Of a stretch of 64,000 nucleotides of DNA, positions 11,520-22,894 are shown in pieces (the first letter of the stretch is position 1; each line of letters begins with the position of its first letter). Source of the stretch: Volvox africanus (lineage: Eukaryota > Chlorophyta > Chlorophyceae > Chlamydomonadales > Volvocaceae); the NCBI GenBank assembly GCA_030268105.1, contig BSDZ01000025.1:1812001-1876000 (forward strand). Direction: 5' to 3'. The notes below the pieces were generated by a model that was not told where the DNA came from, made no database searches, and was given only the letters and a program-made list of their open reading frames with translations. Position numbers and translations under genes: made by a program.

Positions 11520-12353
11520 TGTTGTGCCTCTCCTTTGGGTTTGCTCATAGATATCTGCACGTCTGAAGACTTTCAATACCAATGCGCGAGCACTTGCAAG
11601 TACAGCAAGGCAAGCGAGAGCAAACAGAGACAGCGGAAGACTTCGAAGCAAGAAGAGATATAACTTTCAACAATACAGACAGAAGCGGTGCAATGGATGA
11701 GATCGCTGTCAGCGCCAGAAGCAAGCAATCATCACGCGGCGGTGACAAGCGAAGTTCAGGCTTAGCTCGGGCTAAGTGTAGAAGCTAATAGCAATAATAA
11801 TACTGAACACAGAAGTGTTCTGGAGGCATCAAGATGTCTTGCTCTACTTAGCCGTCCTCGCATCTGTTATACTTGCAGTATCGCTATACCCTTCAACTCA
11901 CACTAGGAGGCCGATCCTAAGTGTGACAACCCTACTGTGTAACCGCGATGTTCATGTATAACAACCGATAAGCCTTTCCGGCATTCGCATGATGCAAGGG
12001 TCCAAATAACGATATTCGGTTGCAAGGCATGTATCATGACGAGTGCGGCACTCTCAACGTGTGCTGTAATGAAGTAATATTATATCAAACAATATTACTT
12101 ATCGTTCCATAGCACGAGCATAATGCGTGCCTCAATTATCCGGGATCTCATGCATGTTAGGGGGATCAGCCATGATGCAATGGGATATGTCGCAATGTAT
12201 AATGGTAACATGCCAAACATATATAAATGTATGCAAAAACATTTATGTTCATGCAAGTTAATTAATATTCATCAATCATTCATCAAGTCAGCACATCGCC
12301 TTGTAGCGTCGCATTGACATACGCATTGGCGGGAAATGAACCGTAGCACAACA
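11520..12353 (-). mobile_element. 3' LTR of copy F (LTR1, 834 bp)
   Basis: Runs on the plus strand from TGTTGTGCC to GCACAACA. It is more diverged from the other LTR1 copies than they are from each other. The stem GAACAC/GTGTTC is retained although its loop reads AGAA. Confidence 0.9.
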
Positions 12354-12357
12354 ATTA

Positions 12358-12368
12358 TCCCCCCTCCC
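12358..12368 (-). other. Polypurine tract of copy F
   Basis: Complement of the 11-base purine run, immediately inside the 3' LTR of the minus-strand element. Confidence 0.75.
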
Positions 12369-12412
12369 GTATGCAGCATCCTCGCTGTTTCATACAGCAT
12401 CGGCTGCAGGGA

Positions 12413-15400
12413 TCATTGGGCTCGTGTGGCACGTTTGCGGGCTTCTTCTAGCAAGGGCTTTATGTCTGGCGAGAAGTTGCGTGCCAGTTCCCAGGAGTTG
12501 TGCTCACTGGAAGACCCTGTCCACTTGACAGTACTCATGTACTGTCCGCTTACGCTGGTGTCGGCCCACACAACGCGCGCGATAATCTAACACCCGCTCC
12601 ACATCGTAAAACTTCTGTTTACCAGCAATCCAGGTCTCCGGAACTGGCTCAATCGCTGCAGGGGCGTTAGCAGACTCAGGGACAGGTTCCGTACCATGAT
12701 AAGGACAGACAAGAGATACGTGAAACGTGGGGTGAATGGTCATATAAGCGGCCAATACGAGTTCAACAGCCACATTCCCAACCATGCGCACGACAGGATG
12801 CGGACCAATCCAACGGGGCAAACGTTTTCGGGATCCATCGGCCAAGGTGCGCAAGTTCTTGGTACTCAACAACACAAGTTGCCCTTCCGAAAACGTCACA
12901 TCCTGCTTGGATTTGTTGTAGTACTCCGTCGTTCGTTGCTGTGCCGCGTCCAAACACGCCTTCGCGTCTGTGATACGGGACATAAAAGACTTGGCGAAGA
13001 TCTTAGCAGCAGGCACGTTCACTTCCAACTCACGCCACACAGGTAGCGCGGGATGAAACCCGTAGTTAAGGAAGAACGGACTTTTGCCTGTAGAGCAGTT
13101 AACAGCGTTGTTAAGCGCGAATTCTGCCGCAGTCAAATACGTATCCCAGACAAGGGGTGTGTGACCAGGATAATTGCGCAACATATCACCTAGCGTGCGG
13201 TTTGTGCGTGCGGTTTGTCCATCAGTTTGCGGATGGTATGCCGTGCTCAGGTTGACGCGCATGCCAACTAGCTTGCATAGCGCTTCCCAAAACTAAGACG
13301 TGAACTGCCCACCACGGCCTGAGATCACGTTTTTAGGGACATCATGCAACCGAACCACATTGTCAAAAAACAGTCGTGCCGTTTGTTCAGCTGTGCAGGA
13401 CGATGTACATGGTGCCAGGTGGACCATCTTAGTCAGACAATCGACCATCACAAACACCGCATCATATCCCCCCTCAGTTTTGGGCAGCGCGACTGCAATG
13501 TCCATGGAAACACTTTCCCAAGGCGCATCTGGGACAGGCAACGGTTGCAACAACCCATGACCCTTACCCGACAAAGCCTTCTTGCACTGGCACAGACTGC
13601 ATGTCTGCACGAAGTTCGCCGCATCCTTGGCCAAGCGAGGCCACCAGAATGAACGTTGCACCAACTCGACCAATCGTTTGCTACCAGGGTGCCCTGCCAA
13701 CAGGTCCTCGTGGAACCGTGCAAGGATATTGTAGCGTAGCACGTCGTCGTTCAGAACGACGATTTGCATAGCTGCACCCTCCGTCCGTAGCCAAAGGCCA
13801 TTCTGCTTGCGAAGGTATTCCACATTAGCTGGCTCCGAGAACCAGGCATCTGCATTGTAGGCAACCTTCAACCGCTCCGCGAGGTCCGTCGCGACCGGCA
13901 CCTCCTCTTTACGTGGTCGCAAGACGGGCGCTGCCAAAATCGCAGCGTGGAGCGACGGATGTCGACTGAGAGCATCGGCAATATTAAGTTTACCGGCAAT
14001 GTACTCCCAGGTGCAGTCGAACCTAGCTAGGTATTCCATCCACCTAGCCTGCCTGCGGTTCAACGTCGGAACGCTTTGCAAAAACGTTAGGGGCTTGTGG
14101 TCAGTCTTTAAAGTAAATGGGTGTCCCTCGAGGTAACAGCGCCATTCCTTCAAAGCATGTAGCACTGCCAAACGCTCCTGTTCCCCGGTGGTGTAGCGAA
14201 TCTCCGCACCAGAAAACTTCTTACTCGTGAAGGCGATCGATCGCTCTTCCTGTAACAATACAGCGCCGCTTCCAAACACTGAGGCATCAGACACCACCTC
14301 AACACGAAACGGCAATGAGTAGTCAGGGAATGCGAGGGTAACATCTTTGGCAACGGTTCGCTTGAGCTCTTCAAATGCCCGCTGGCATTGCGACGTCCAC
14401 GACTCGAGCGAAACTAAAACGCCTTTGCGAGCCAAGTTAGTAAGCGGGGCCGCAAGGATGGAGTAATTTTCAATGAACTTACGAAAATAATTGGTCAAGC
14501 CCAGGAACTTACGCAGCTCCGTGAGGTCCTGAGGCGCGGGCCAATCGCAAACCACGGCGACCTTCTGTGGGTCCATCTTTACACCGGTGGCCGACACAAT
14601 GTGGCCCAAATACTCCACTTGAGGCTGCGCCCAAAAGCATTTAGCGCGTTTAGCAAACAATTGCTCCCACCTCATCACATTGAGCACAAGCCGAAGATGC
14701 TCCAAGTGCTTCTCGCGCGTTTTAGAGTAAACCAAGATGTTATCCAGGTAGCAAACAACGAACCTGTCGATAAACGGCCTAAACATGCGGTCCATAACCG
14801 CCTGAAACGTCGCAGGGGCATTGGTCAACCCAAACGACAAGACCGTATACTCGAAGTGACCGAAGGGCGTCCGAAAAGCGGTTTTCCGAATATCAGAGGC
14901 AGCGATGTGGATCTGATTATAGCCCTGTTGCAAATCAATTGAGAAGAAATTAGCCGAGCCCTTCAGCTTATCCAACAGGTCGTCAACGCGTGGCAAAGGG
15001 TAGCGATTTTTCACAGTGCTCGCATTCAACCCCCGATAATCAATGCACATGCGCAAGGTCCCATCCTTCTTACCGACAAACAAAATCGGTGCAGAATACG
15101 GGGATGTGCTGGGGCGTATCATACCCTTTGCAAGCAAATCCGTCACCTGGCGCTTCACCTCATCCAGCTTCAATGGACTCAACCTGTACATTGGCCGGGC
15201 CACAGGCTGCGCTCCAGGCATGAGAGGGATTGTGTGATCAACAGGACGCATAGGTGGGAGCCCAGGAATGTCTTTGAAGACGTCCTCATACTGCGACAGT
15301 AGGGCCTCAACCTCAGGATCCACAGAAGTCTGCACGGTAGTGGCACTGCAGCCCACCCGTGGCCTCAAAAGCAGTCCATGGGCACCCTTCCGTAACAAAC

Positions 15401-16122
15401 GGACAGCTTCCTTACGCCCGACTAACTCGGGTTTTGCTCGCATGGCCATTGTGGTCACAGCGAAATTAACCATAGGCACCGCTTCAGCTTTGCCCCCCTC
15501 TGGTGTGACATTTTCGGACGACAGGAAAGGTACCTTAATCAACAGAGTACCCTTGCACATTTGCAGGGTTGCGGCCTCCATGTCGATGCGCGCGGGGTAC
15601 TGTTGTAATGTCGCAGACCCCATTATGTACGGTGCAGTCTCTGCTAAGCCCTGCAGTACGTACGGCCGGGTCACAACACGCAAAGGGCCTAACGATAGGC
15701 TAAGGGTAATCCTGCCCACGATGGGATGCTTACCCCCGTCAGCAAGGGTAACCTGTGGACAATCAGACGACTCTGGGGTCAACCCCAGCGCATTCACCTC
15801 TGTGGCAGAGATGAAGTCGTCGCTGGCACCGATGTAGACGAGTGCCTTCAGGGTACAGCCATTTAGACCGATCTGAATCACCGGGACACGGTTATCTAGG
15901 AGCGACTGCCCAGCAGATAACGTCAGTGCACTCAGGGTGGGTTTGGAACTTACAGAACGCTCATCAGGAGCTTCGTACCAAACGTCAACCGAGTAGGATC
16001 TTCCTGGCCACGAAGCCAGCATACCCTCCCGATCCACACCGTTAAACAAAACGGTGCCCGGCTCGAACCAGTGGACACACCGCATACCCTTTAATGATGC
16101 CTCTGCCTTGCGCTGACAGAAA
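12413..16122 (-). pseudogene. Pol of copy F: full domain set with disabling changes
   Basis: The frame is long (open from 16122 down to 13293) and covers the region before protease, protease, RT, RNase H and the start of integrase. An AAG-to-TAG change (complement at 13290-13292) stops it just after the integrase GGQFTS motif. The frame then continues to about 12535, where a one-base loss in the chromodomain shifts it. Two catalytic sites are changed: the protease DTG reads YIG, and the RT YLDD reads YLDN, as in copy E. The 5' end is cut at the RKAEAS residues by copy K. The protein would be inactive even without the stop. Confidence 0.92.
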
Positions 16123-16123
16123 G

Positions 16124-16937
16124 TGTTGTACGCGGGTTTGATCACCGTTTGCACCAATGAAGGCCGCAACGCATTCAAGCATTGTGAAGCATAATACAAT
16201 CATATTCGCACGATATACTCGAGGATATCTGGCTAATCAGGCATGCTGCATTACCATGTATGACATCGCGCTGTCGGCCAACATGTTTGACTCGATGCTG
16301 ATAATTAATGCGCGACCTATCCATTGGCATGTTATATCACGTAATAATACTTTAAATATTATTACCTCATCTACTTCATAAACCATACGCGTATGAGAGA
16401 ATGCGACGATTGCGATGGTTGGGTCGGCAACCGAATATCGATATTCGGACCTTCGCATATTGCATATGTTGCATCCATTAATATCACGGATTACGCGGTA
16501 TTTAGAATAGTGCTACGAAGGTACTCACACTTGAGATCGTAATCCAGTGAGACCCATACTGCACATCGGTATCACGACTTGATAGGTGCGAGGACGGCCG
16601 CCTAGAGACCGAAGTCGGCTTGACGCTACTTTGGGTCAAGTACTCGTGTACTTAACTCGGTCTGATTCTGATATATACGTTTAATGCATTTATATTTGGC
16701 CTGAGCTATTCCAGCATAGCATCTCCAGCCGGATGATGAACATTGCCCGCGGGGTCTGACGGCAGACTTCTAATTTGCAATTGAAGAGCATTGTAAGTTG
16801 AATCTTTCCTTATTGTTGAGTCTTCCACTGTCTATTACTCGCATTGGATTGCCTTGCTGTTCGTAAGCTTGGTATGCACTCAGCTAACATTGAGACGTGC
16901 AGATCTAATGCATGATTGAAGAAGGAAGGATACAACA
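16124..16937 (+). mobile_element. 5' LTR of copy K (LTR2, 814 bp)
   Basis: TGTTGTACGCGGG to GATACAACA. It holds the hairpins CCGAATA-TCGA-TATTCGG (16431-16448) and AAGTAC-TCGT-GTACTT (16638-16653), which correspond in place to LTR1 hairpins with different stem bases. Confidence 0.92.
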
Positions 16938-16941
16938 AATT

Positions 16942-16960
16942 TGGTATCGAGACAGGTTCG
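16942..16960 (+). other. Primer-binding site of copy K
   Basis: TGGTATCGAGACAGGTTCG, four bases after the LTR, identical to the site in family 1. The TGG start pairs with a tRNA CCA end. The sequence resembles plant sites for initiator tRNA-Met but is not identical to them. Confidence 0.75.
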
Positions 16961-17005
16961 TTGCCTGACTGCCTAATGATGCTCGATCGGAAGTAAGTTC
17001 TTTCT

Positions 17006-17335
17006 AGGACGACTATCAACGATGGGCGACGTAGCCCACTAGACATTATCGCCGAAGAATTTGTCCACGCTATATTAGATACTGTTGCTTCCAAATTGTG
17101 ATTGCTTTTATACCTTTGTAGTTTACTGCAATTGTGGTGTGAGCCTTCGCTCTGAGTTGCAGATGAAACTAGTGGTCCGTCACCGCTTGCGATAGCTCCT
17201 GGTTACAACTTGCGTTCTAATCAGCTGGAGGCTCTGATCACGCGGACTACAGGGACCAACTGAGTACGTATCTGCCATATCTACTGGAAGTCTGCAAGAG
17301 TATTGTCGGTTTGCTGACCGAATTGCTTGTGCTCT
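17006..17335 (+). pseudogene. ORF0 remnant of copy K
   Basis: At 17006-17101 the sequence aligns with ORF0 exon 1 of family 1 over 32 codons with no indel. The ATG has become AGG, 13 of 31 residues agree, and 7 of those 13 codons differ silently. After a GTTGCAG acceptor-like site, 17180-17335 matches exon 2 at the protein level (LA.A...R..QL..LI..TT...QL..YL..LL...KS.VG.LTEL) with one frame disruption. The stop position after exon 1 is conserved (TGA here, TAA in family 1). The donor GT of family 1 is not preserved. Confidence 0.72.
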
Positions 17336-17428
17336 TGTGCTAGATTCGTGTGAATCGCTTGCACGCTTGCTTTAAAATTATGTGCATCGTTTATTGTCAC
17401 GCAATTTAAATATATTGGTCAGTGTTCC

Positions 17429-18285
17429 ATGATGGCGGGACGTGACAATCCGTCATATGTAGGCTTGGCATGTCAACCTGAGCCGGGTACCGTTCCTAGA
17501 ACGTTTGATAGGGATCCTGAGACTATTGACACAATTTCTGCTCAAGATCCTCTTGTGTTTCAGGCCCCTGCCCATCTTACTACGCCACGCTCGGCAGCCA
17601 TGACGGTTACAGATGGAACCGCTGATCAACGGGGTTTGCTGTCGCCTCAAATGCAAGACCGCGCCGACGGTAATGAGGTGAAGTGGCTTACTATCCCGGC
17701 ACCGAAACTGTTTATCTTGCATGATATGAATGTTGAACGTGACATTACGAATGCAACTCGTTCATATCTACGTGATGTTAGGAAGTACCTGCACTTGGTC
17801 CGTGGCGGTGGACATGATGAGGTGAGGTGTCTCTTTGTTGGGAATACCCTTGGGGGTATAGCAAAGACATGGTATGATCAATGGATCACTGCACGGGGAA
17901 ACTTCACGTTTGATGAGTTGACTGTCGCCCTGCTTGCACGCTTTACCCCAGAAGTCACGTGATATTGAGGCAGGCTGTATGTTAGCCTTTGGCTCGTTTT
18001 CATGTTTCTGGATGAAACTGTAACTGTCTACCAATCACGTGTTGAGGCTGTTGTGATGCCATTCTTCCTAAGAGCTGAGATACGTATTTTAGCTAGAGAA
18101 AATGCTCTGAGATTTGTGCCTCATGTGACTGCCATGCAAGCGCAGGACTCATGACTGACAAAAGGGGAGTGTATGCAATCCAAGCTTGTGCGTTGGAAGG
18201 AGATCACTCTCTGTTGGAGATGTGCGGTGGGTTATCTCATGATGGATTGCCATTGTTGCCGCCTTTGGCCCCACGGTCAAAGTAG
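17429..18285 (+). pseudogene. Gag of copy K, broken
   Basis: It opens with ATG at 17429 (family-1 gag starts at the matching place) and reads 177 codons through the capsid-like part (LFVGNTLGGIAKTWYDQW... FDELTVALLARFTPEV). A short deletion near 17955 shifts the frame, and later stops follow. The zinc knuckle region is degraded. The UAG at 18283-18285 is followed by GGG, as in the other copies. Confidence 0.85.
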
Positions 18286-19404
18286 GGGGATGCCTGGATT
18301 GATGCGGAGTTGACTCCATCCGGGACATCTGAATAAATGCATGGTCAGTGGTCCTTCGTATGTCCAACTGTGAAGCATCGTTGCTTTTAGTCCTTGAGAA
18401 CGTATCGTTTGTTCATCCCCTCATCTCAAAGTGAGCCGTCCGAACAGCTGGTCAGGTACATGAGATGTATACATCAATGTCCAGACACTCCCGTATGTTT
18501 GTTGCTACCATTTCACAGCCAGCGTAGGGCTACCGCTTTGTTAAACAGTATGCAACGTGTCCTCTGATTCAAGTCAGGCACTGTATTGATTGATGATGTG
18601 AACGTGGCGGGATCCGCAGTCCTGTTGCCGGAGTTGTCCTATGCCTTTGATGTCTGGTATGAAGCTCCTGTAGCAGGTTTTGCTAATTTTGAGCCCGCCC
18701 TGGAATCACTTTTATTATCTGTGGAGTCTGTGGAGGTTATTGTGTTTCCGTTATTGAAGTCGGCCTCGCTGGTCGAATGATGAAGGCACCTGAGGATACT
18801 AGTGCCAGTGACGACTTCATCTCAGCAAAGGAGGTGAATGTGTTGGGGTCGACCCCACAGTCGTCTGATTGTGACAGGTTACCCTCGTTGATGAGGGTAA
18901 GCATCCCATCGTGGGCAGAATCACCCTTAGTCGACGAAGGACCCTCTGCGTGTTAGGGCCCAATGAGTGCAACAAGGTCTCTCGGAGACAGCACTACATG
19001 GACATTGGGTGCCGCGACATAACCACAGTACCGCGCGCGCATCGATATGGAGTCCAGCACAATTGGCCATTGTGCAAAAGGGAACCTATCACCTAAGGTA
19101 CCTTGTCTGTCGTACCAAGATGTCACACCAGAGGAGGGCGGAACTGTTGCGGAGTCTATGGTTAATTTCGCGTTCGTCCGCTGAAATAAAGAACCCAAGC
19201 TTGGAGGGTGCAAAAGAAGCCTATCAAATGATAAGGGAAGGCACCCATGAATCACTTGTGAGGCCTTGGGTGCAATCGATTGCTACCGCCGTGCAGTATC
19301 TTGCGAACGATTCTGAGGTCGCAGCCCCCTTTTGCCAAATTATACTGATGCATTTGTCATCCTGGGGCTCCCACCTATGTTCCCTGCTGACCATATGATC
19401 CCTC
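18286..19404 (+). pseudogene. Pol N-terminal and protease remnant of copy K
   Basis: Matches to the pol N-terminus, the region before protease (FDVWYEAPVAGFANFEPALE), and protease (SDDFISAKEVNVLG, without a proper DTG) occur in changing frames with many stops. It is clearly more decayed than the RT segment that follows. Confidence 0.8.
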
Positions 19405-20389
19405 TTGTGCCCGAGCACAACCCGTTTCACAACCTATGTACAGGTTAAGTCTGCTAAAGTTGAGCGGATGAAACGGCAAGTGAGGGATCTGCTCGCAAAG
19501 GGTATGGTTCGGCCCAGCACATCGCCATACTCTGCACCGATATTGTTTGTCGGTAAGAAGGATGGGACGTTGCGTATGTGCACTGATTATCGGGGCTTGA
19601 ATGAGACTACGATTGAAAATCGCTACCCTTTGCCGCGCGTCGATGACCTGCTCGATAAGCTGAAAGGCTCAGCTTATTTTTCCTCGATTGACCTTCAACA
19701 AGGGTATAATCAGATACGAATTGCTGCCTCTGATATTCCGAAAACCGCTTTCCGGACTCCCTTTGGTCACTTTGAGTACACGGCCTTGTCGTTTGGACTT
19801 ACTAATGCGCCCGCCACATTTCAAGCAGTGATGGATCGCATGTTCAGACCGTATATCGACAGGTTCATTGTTTGTTATTTGGATGATATCTTAATATATT
19901 CCAAAACGCGCGAGGAGCACCTGAAGCATCTCAAGCTCGTGCTTGAGGTGATGAAGCGGGAGCAATTGTTTGCTAAACGCGCCAAGTGTTTTTGGGCGCA
20001 GCCTCAAGTGGAGTATTTGGGCCACATTGTGTCGGCCACTGAAATAAGGATGGACCCACGGAAGGTAGCTGTGATTCGCGAATGGCCCGCGCCTCAGAAT
20101 CTCACTGAACTACGCCAGTTCTTGGGTTTGACCAACTACTTCCGTAAGTTTATCAAAAATTACTCCATTATTGCGGCCCCGCTTACGAATTTGACGAGGA
20201 AAGGAGGGTTCGCTTCTCTCAAAGCCTGGACACCCGCGTGTCAGCGGGCATTTGAAGAGCTCAAGTGAATCGTCGCCGACGACGTTACCCTCTCTTTCCC
20301 TGATTACTCGTTGCAATTCCGTGTTGAAGCTGTATCGGATGCTTCCTTGTATGGAAGTGGCGCTGTATTGTTGCAGAAAGGACGATTGA
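19405..20389 (+). pseudogene. RT and start of RNase H of copy K
   Basis: The frame is open from 19405 to a stop at 20266-20268 and encodes an intact-looking [48 protein letters not shown] palm motifs and CYLDDILIYS with both aspartates. A TGA replaces the arginine codon after FEELK. The frame goes on through SDAS of RNase H to about 20389, where the tandem array cuts it. No start codon or upstream gene supports expression of this piece. Confidence 0.85.
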
Positions 20390-20429
20390 TGTGGTTGGGT
20401 TGCGGCCCTTAACGCCTTCGTCGTCGTTG

Positions 20430-20500
20430 GCACCAGTGGTATAGTGGTAGCATAGGTCCTTGCCACGGACCAGACCCGATTTCGATTCTCAGTTGGTGCA
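20430..20500 (+). tRNA. tRNA-Gly(GCC)-like, unit 1, probably a pseudogene
   Basis: A 71-nt sequence with paired acceptor ends (GCACCAG with TTGGTGC plus A), anticodon stem GGTCC/GGACC and loop TTGCCAC giving anticodon GCC. The T stem has two mismatches (CCGAT against CTCAG), unlike the other copies. A TTTT lies 33 nt downstream only because this unit carries an inverted segment. Confidence 0.75.
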
Positions 20501-20523
20501 TCAGACCGTCAGGAACGCAGTCT

Positions 20524-20801
20524 CCGGACACAGTTTTACTCTGCACCCTAGCCACCAACACCTGGTGATGGCTGCTGTTGTATTACGGATTGATTATCAT
20601 CAATGTGTTGGTTGCTGCAACCTAACAAGGTGATAAGCACACGTAAAATATGCAATGCTGTTAATAAATACATCTGTATATATTTCGCTAGTTATGCATT
20701 GCGGAATCCATGCAATTGGAATTCCTTGTCTTGCGTTGCCAGCTGCATCATTAATGCGCCAACTAACAAATGTTTGGATCCAGCCGGCAAACGTAGTTGA
20801 C
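20524..20801 (-). repeat. Inverted segment in unit 1 (pairs with 21786-22063)
   Basis: 278 bp that are the reverse complement of 21786-22063, covering the end of LTR3 and its right flank. It replaces the first part of the normal post-tRNA spacer. The two 278-bp arms are about 980 bp apart. Confidence 0.9.
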
Positions 20802-21125
20802 AAAACTGAGAGCAGGAACCCAGTGTGCTGTGGGTTGTGGGGTGTGGGATGGAGCTTGTGTGAGACAGGGAGACACTGCTGCATAGTAGAAATACTGGGC
20901 AGGGGGACTTATTGCTGGTCAATAGCTACTATAAAGGTGAGCGGGAAAACATATTGATTGGAGTTGAGGAAAGGGCCATCAATGGTGGCTTATTACACTC
21001 CTCAACCTTGTGTAGAAAGGTCAACACCTGTCCATACCTTTGGTGAGGCATTTAACAGCAGCAACCTACAGATGGAAGCAGGTAGAACTCATACCGGACA
21101 TCTGCCACGCACAGGCCGTGGCAGA
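20802..21125 (+). repeat. Spacer of unit 1 (remaining part)
   Basis: Matches the second half of the spacer of other units. Units 1 and 4 share a shorter version with the inverted repeat CATCTGCCACG...CGTGGCAGATG next to LTR3, instead of the longer stretch with CATGCATGCATGCAGG. Confidence 0.85.
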
Positions 21126-22011
21126 TGTTGTATCCCTCTTCGCTGCTCATGCACTTATCTGCACGTCTTAACGTTAAGTGCCACGTGCCGAATGCTCACA
21201 AGACAGACCAAAACATCCAGACGCGATATCAGGGGCAGCGGAAGTCTTCAGGAGCGAAAAGGCTACCACTTACAGTCAAAAAGGTGCGATGCAGTGTGTG
21301 TGAGTGTGTGTTTGGCTATCAGAACCGACACCAGGCGATCATCATCTAACCGGCTCTCAATGCTCAGGCTTGGCTCGGGCCAATCACAGTGTAATATAGT
21401 TCAGTATGATAATATTGACGATAATCCGATAAGAGTTCGGTAAAAGCGTATGCTATCTGGCCGTTCTCGCAGGTAATCTTCTTGTGATACCAATACACGG
21501 TACATATCACACCAGATCGTCCATCCACAAGTGTGATAAGCCCTAGCAGACGTATCAACGATATTCTATTCACATGCAGTATATTTATCATACACAAGCC
21601 TTCCCGGCATTTGTTCAATGTGAATGGCCAAGTATCAATGAATGGCCAAGTATCAATGAATGGCCAACTAACCACTGTGGTTATAGCACTTCTCACACCT
21701 ATGTGTCGATCATGCCAGCATGGAAGTAATGGTATAACCAAACAGTAAATAATAGTACTTAACATGTCATGCCATTTTAATGCTCGTCAACTACGTTTGC
21801 CGGCTGGATCCAAACATTTGTTAGTTGGCGCATTAATGATGCAACTGGCAACGCAAGACAAGGAATCCCAATTGCATGGATTCCACAATGCATAACTAGC
21901 GAAATATATACAGATATATTTATTGACAGCATTGCATATTTTACGTGTGCTTATCACCTTGTGAGGTCGCAGCAACCAACACATTGATGATAATCAATCC
22001 GTAATACAACA
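21126..22011 (-). mobile_element. Solo LTR3 of unit 1 (886 bp)
   Basis: TGTTGTATCC to AATACAACA on the plus strand. The minus-strand orientation follows from its alignment with minus-strand LTR1 (shared ATCTGCACGTCT near the start, CAGGCTT.GCTCGGGC, and AAGCCTT.CCGGCATT). Flanks GCAGA and GCAGC look like a 5-bp target duplication with one change. Confidence 0.82.
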
Positions 22012-22107
22012 GCAGCCATCACCAGGTGTTGGTGGCTAGGGTGCAGAGTAAAACTGTGTCTGGAAGGCCAGTTGCCTACCATTGTAGGCCCCCTGCCTCG
22101 GAGATCC

Positions 22108-22250
22108 ATTGCGTGATTGCATGATTGCGTGATTGTGTAATTGCGTTGTTGCGTGATTGCGTGATTGCGTGATTGCCTGATTCCGTGATTGCGTGATTGC
22201 CTGATTGCGTTGTTGCGTTGTTGTGTTGTTGCGTTGTTGCGTTGTTGCGT
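22108..22250 (+). repeat. 8-bp-period minisatellite before tRNA 2 (short type)
   Basis: Repeats of ATTGCGTG change into repeats of TTGCGTTG. Variants TTGCCTGA and TTCCGTGA mark the short type also seen at 23877 and 27445. Confidence 0.92.
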
Positions 22251-22303
22251 GCATGAGTCCGTATGTGGTTGTGCTGCGGCCCTTTACGCCCTCGTCGTCG
22301 TTG

Positions 22304-22374
22304 GCACCAGTGGTATAGTGGTAGCATAGGTCCTTGCCACGGACCAGACCCGAATTCGATTCTCGGCTGGTGCA
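22304..22374 (+). tRNA. tRNA-Gly(GCC)-like, unit 2
   Basis: Full cloverleaf ends and anticodon GCC. T-stem closing pair 53:61 is A against C (GAATTCGATTCTC). No TTTT terminator follows for over 1 kb. Confidence 0.82.
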
Positions 22375-22894
22375 TCAGACCGTCAGGAACGCAGTCTGCC
22401 TCGGAGGCCTATCTGTAGGGACGCTGCAAGGGAGCTGGAATATATTCGCACACCTACACCCTATTCGTGATACAGCCTGCACGGAACTCCAGTGCACCTG
22501 TCGGCAAAACTGAGAGCAAGAACCCAGTGTGCTGTGGGTTGTGGGGTGTGGGATGGAGCTTGTGTGAGACAGGGAGACACTGCTGCATAGTAGAAATACT
22601 GGGCAGGGGGACTTATTGCTGGTCAATAGCTACTATAAAGGTGAGCGGGAAAACATGTTGATTGGAGTTGAGGAAAGGGCCATCAATGGTGGCTTATTAC
22701 ACTCCTCAACCTTGTGTAGAATGGTCAACACCTGTCCATACCTTTGGTGAGGCATTTAACAGCAGCAACCTACAGATGGAAGCAGGTAGAACTCATACCA
22801 CACACACTTGACTTTCATTTAGCATTGCTGCTGTTTAATAGGTAGGATGGGATACATGCTGGCATGGCCATGCATGCATGCAGGCCGTGGCAGA
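22375..22894 (+). repeat. Representative unit spacer between tRNA and LTR3
   Basis: About 520 bp with no recognisable gene. It contains a G-rich stretch (GTGGGTTGTGGGGTGTGGGATGG, 23 nt, at about 22532) and a palindromic CATGGCCATGCATGCATG next to LTR3. Copies B and D inserted in this spacer in later units. Short open frames in it are neither conserved in frame nor similar to known proteins. Confidence 0.8.

Larger units (their letters stand above)
11520..16122 (-). mobile_element. Chromovirus copy F (family 1, older subtype), 5' truncated
   Basis: A minus-strand element with its 3' LTR at 11520-12353, purine tract at 12358-12368 and pol up to 16122, where the 5' LTR of copy K starts at 16124. 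Gag and the 5' LTR of F are missing, probably lost after K inserted. F itself inserted into an LTR3. Confidence 0.9.
16124..20389 (+). mobile_element. Chromovirus copy K (family 2), 3' truncated by the tRNA array
   Basis: A plus-strand family-2 element with a complete 5' LTR (16124-16937), primer-binding site, ORF0 remnant, gag, and pol through RT into RNase H. It ends near 20389 at the words GATTGAT/GTGGTTG, where the first unit of the tandem array starts. Integrase, chromodomain and 3' LTR are absent. Confidence 0.88.

Noticed and set aside
21364..21765. A repeated 133-residue minus-strand frame in each unit
   Set aside because: It lies wholly inside LTR3, which is non-coding in related LTRs. 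Its repetition follows from the array, and the homologous LTR1 and LTR2 have no matching frame.
22375..22894. tRNA-derived SINE (tRNA head plus spacer as body)
   Set aside because: The tRNA part is full length, there is no A-rich or simple-repeat tail after the spacer, and no target duplication flanks a tRNA-spacer block; the repetition is tandem, not dispersed.
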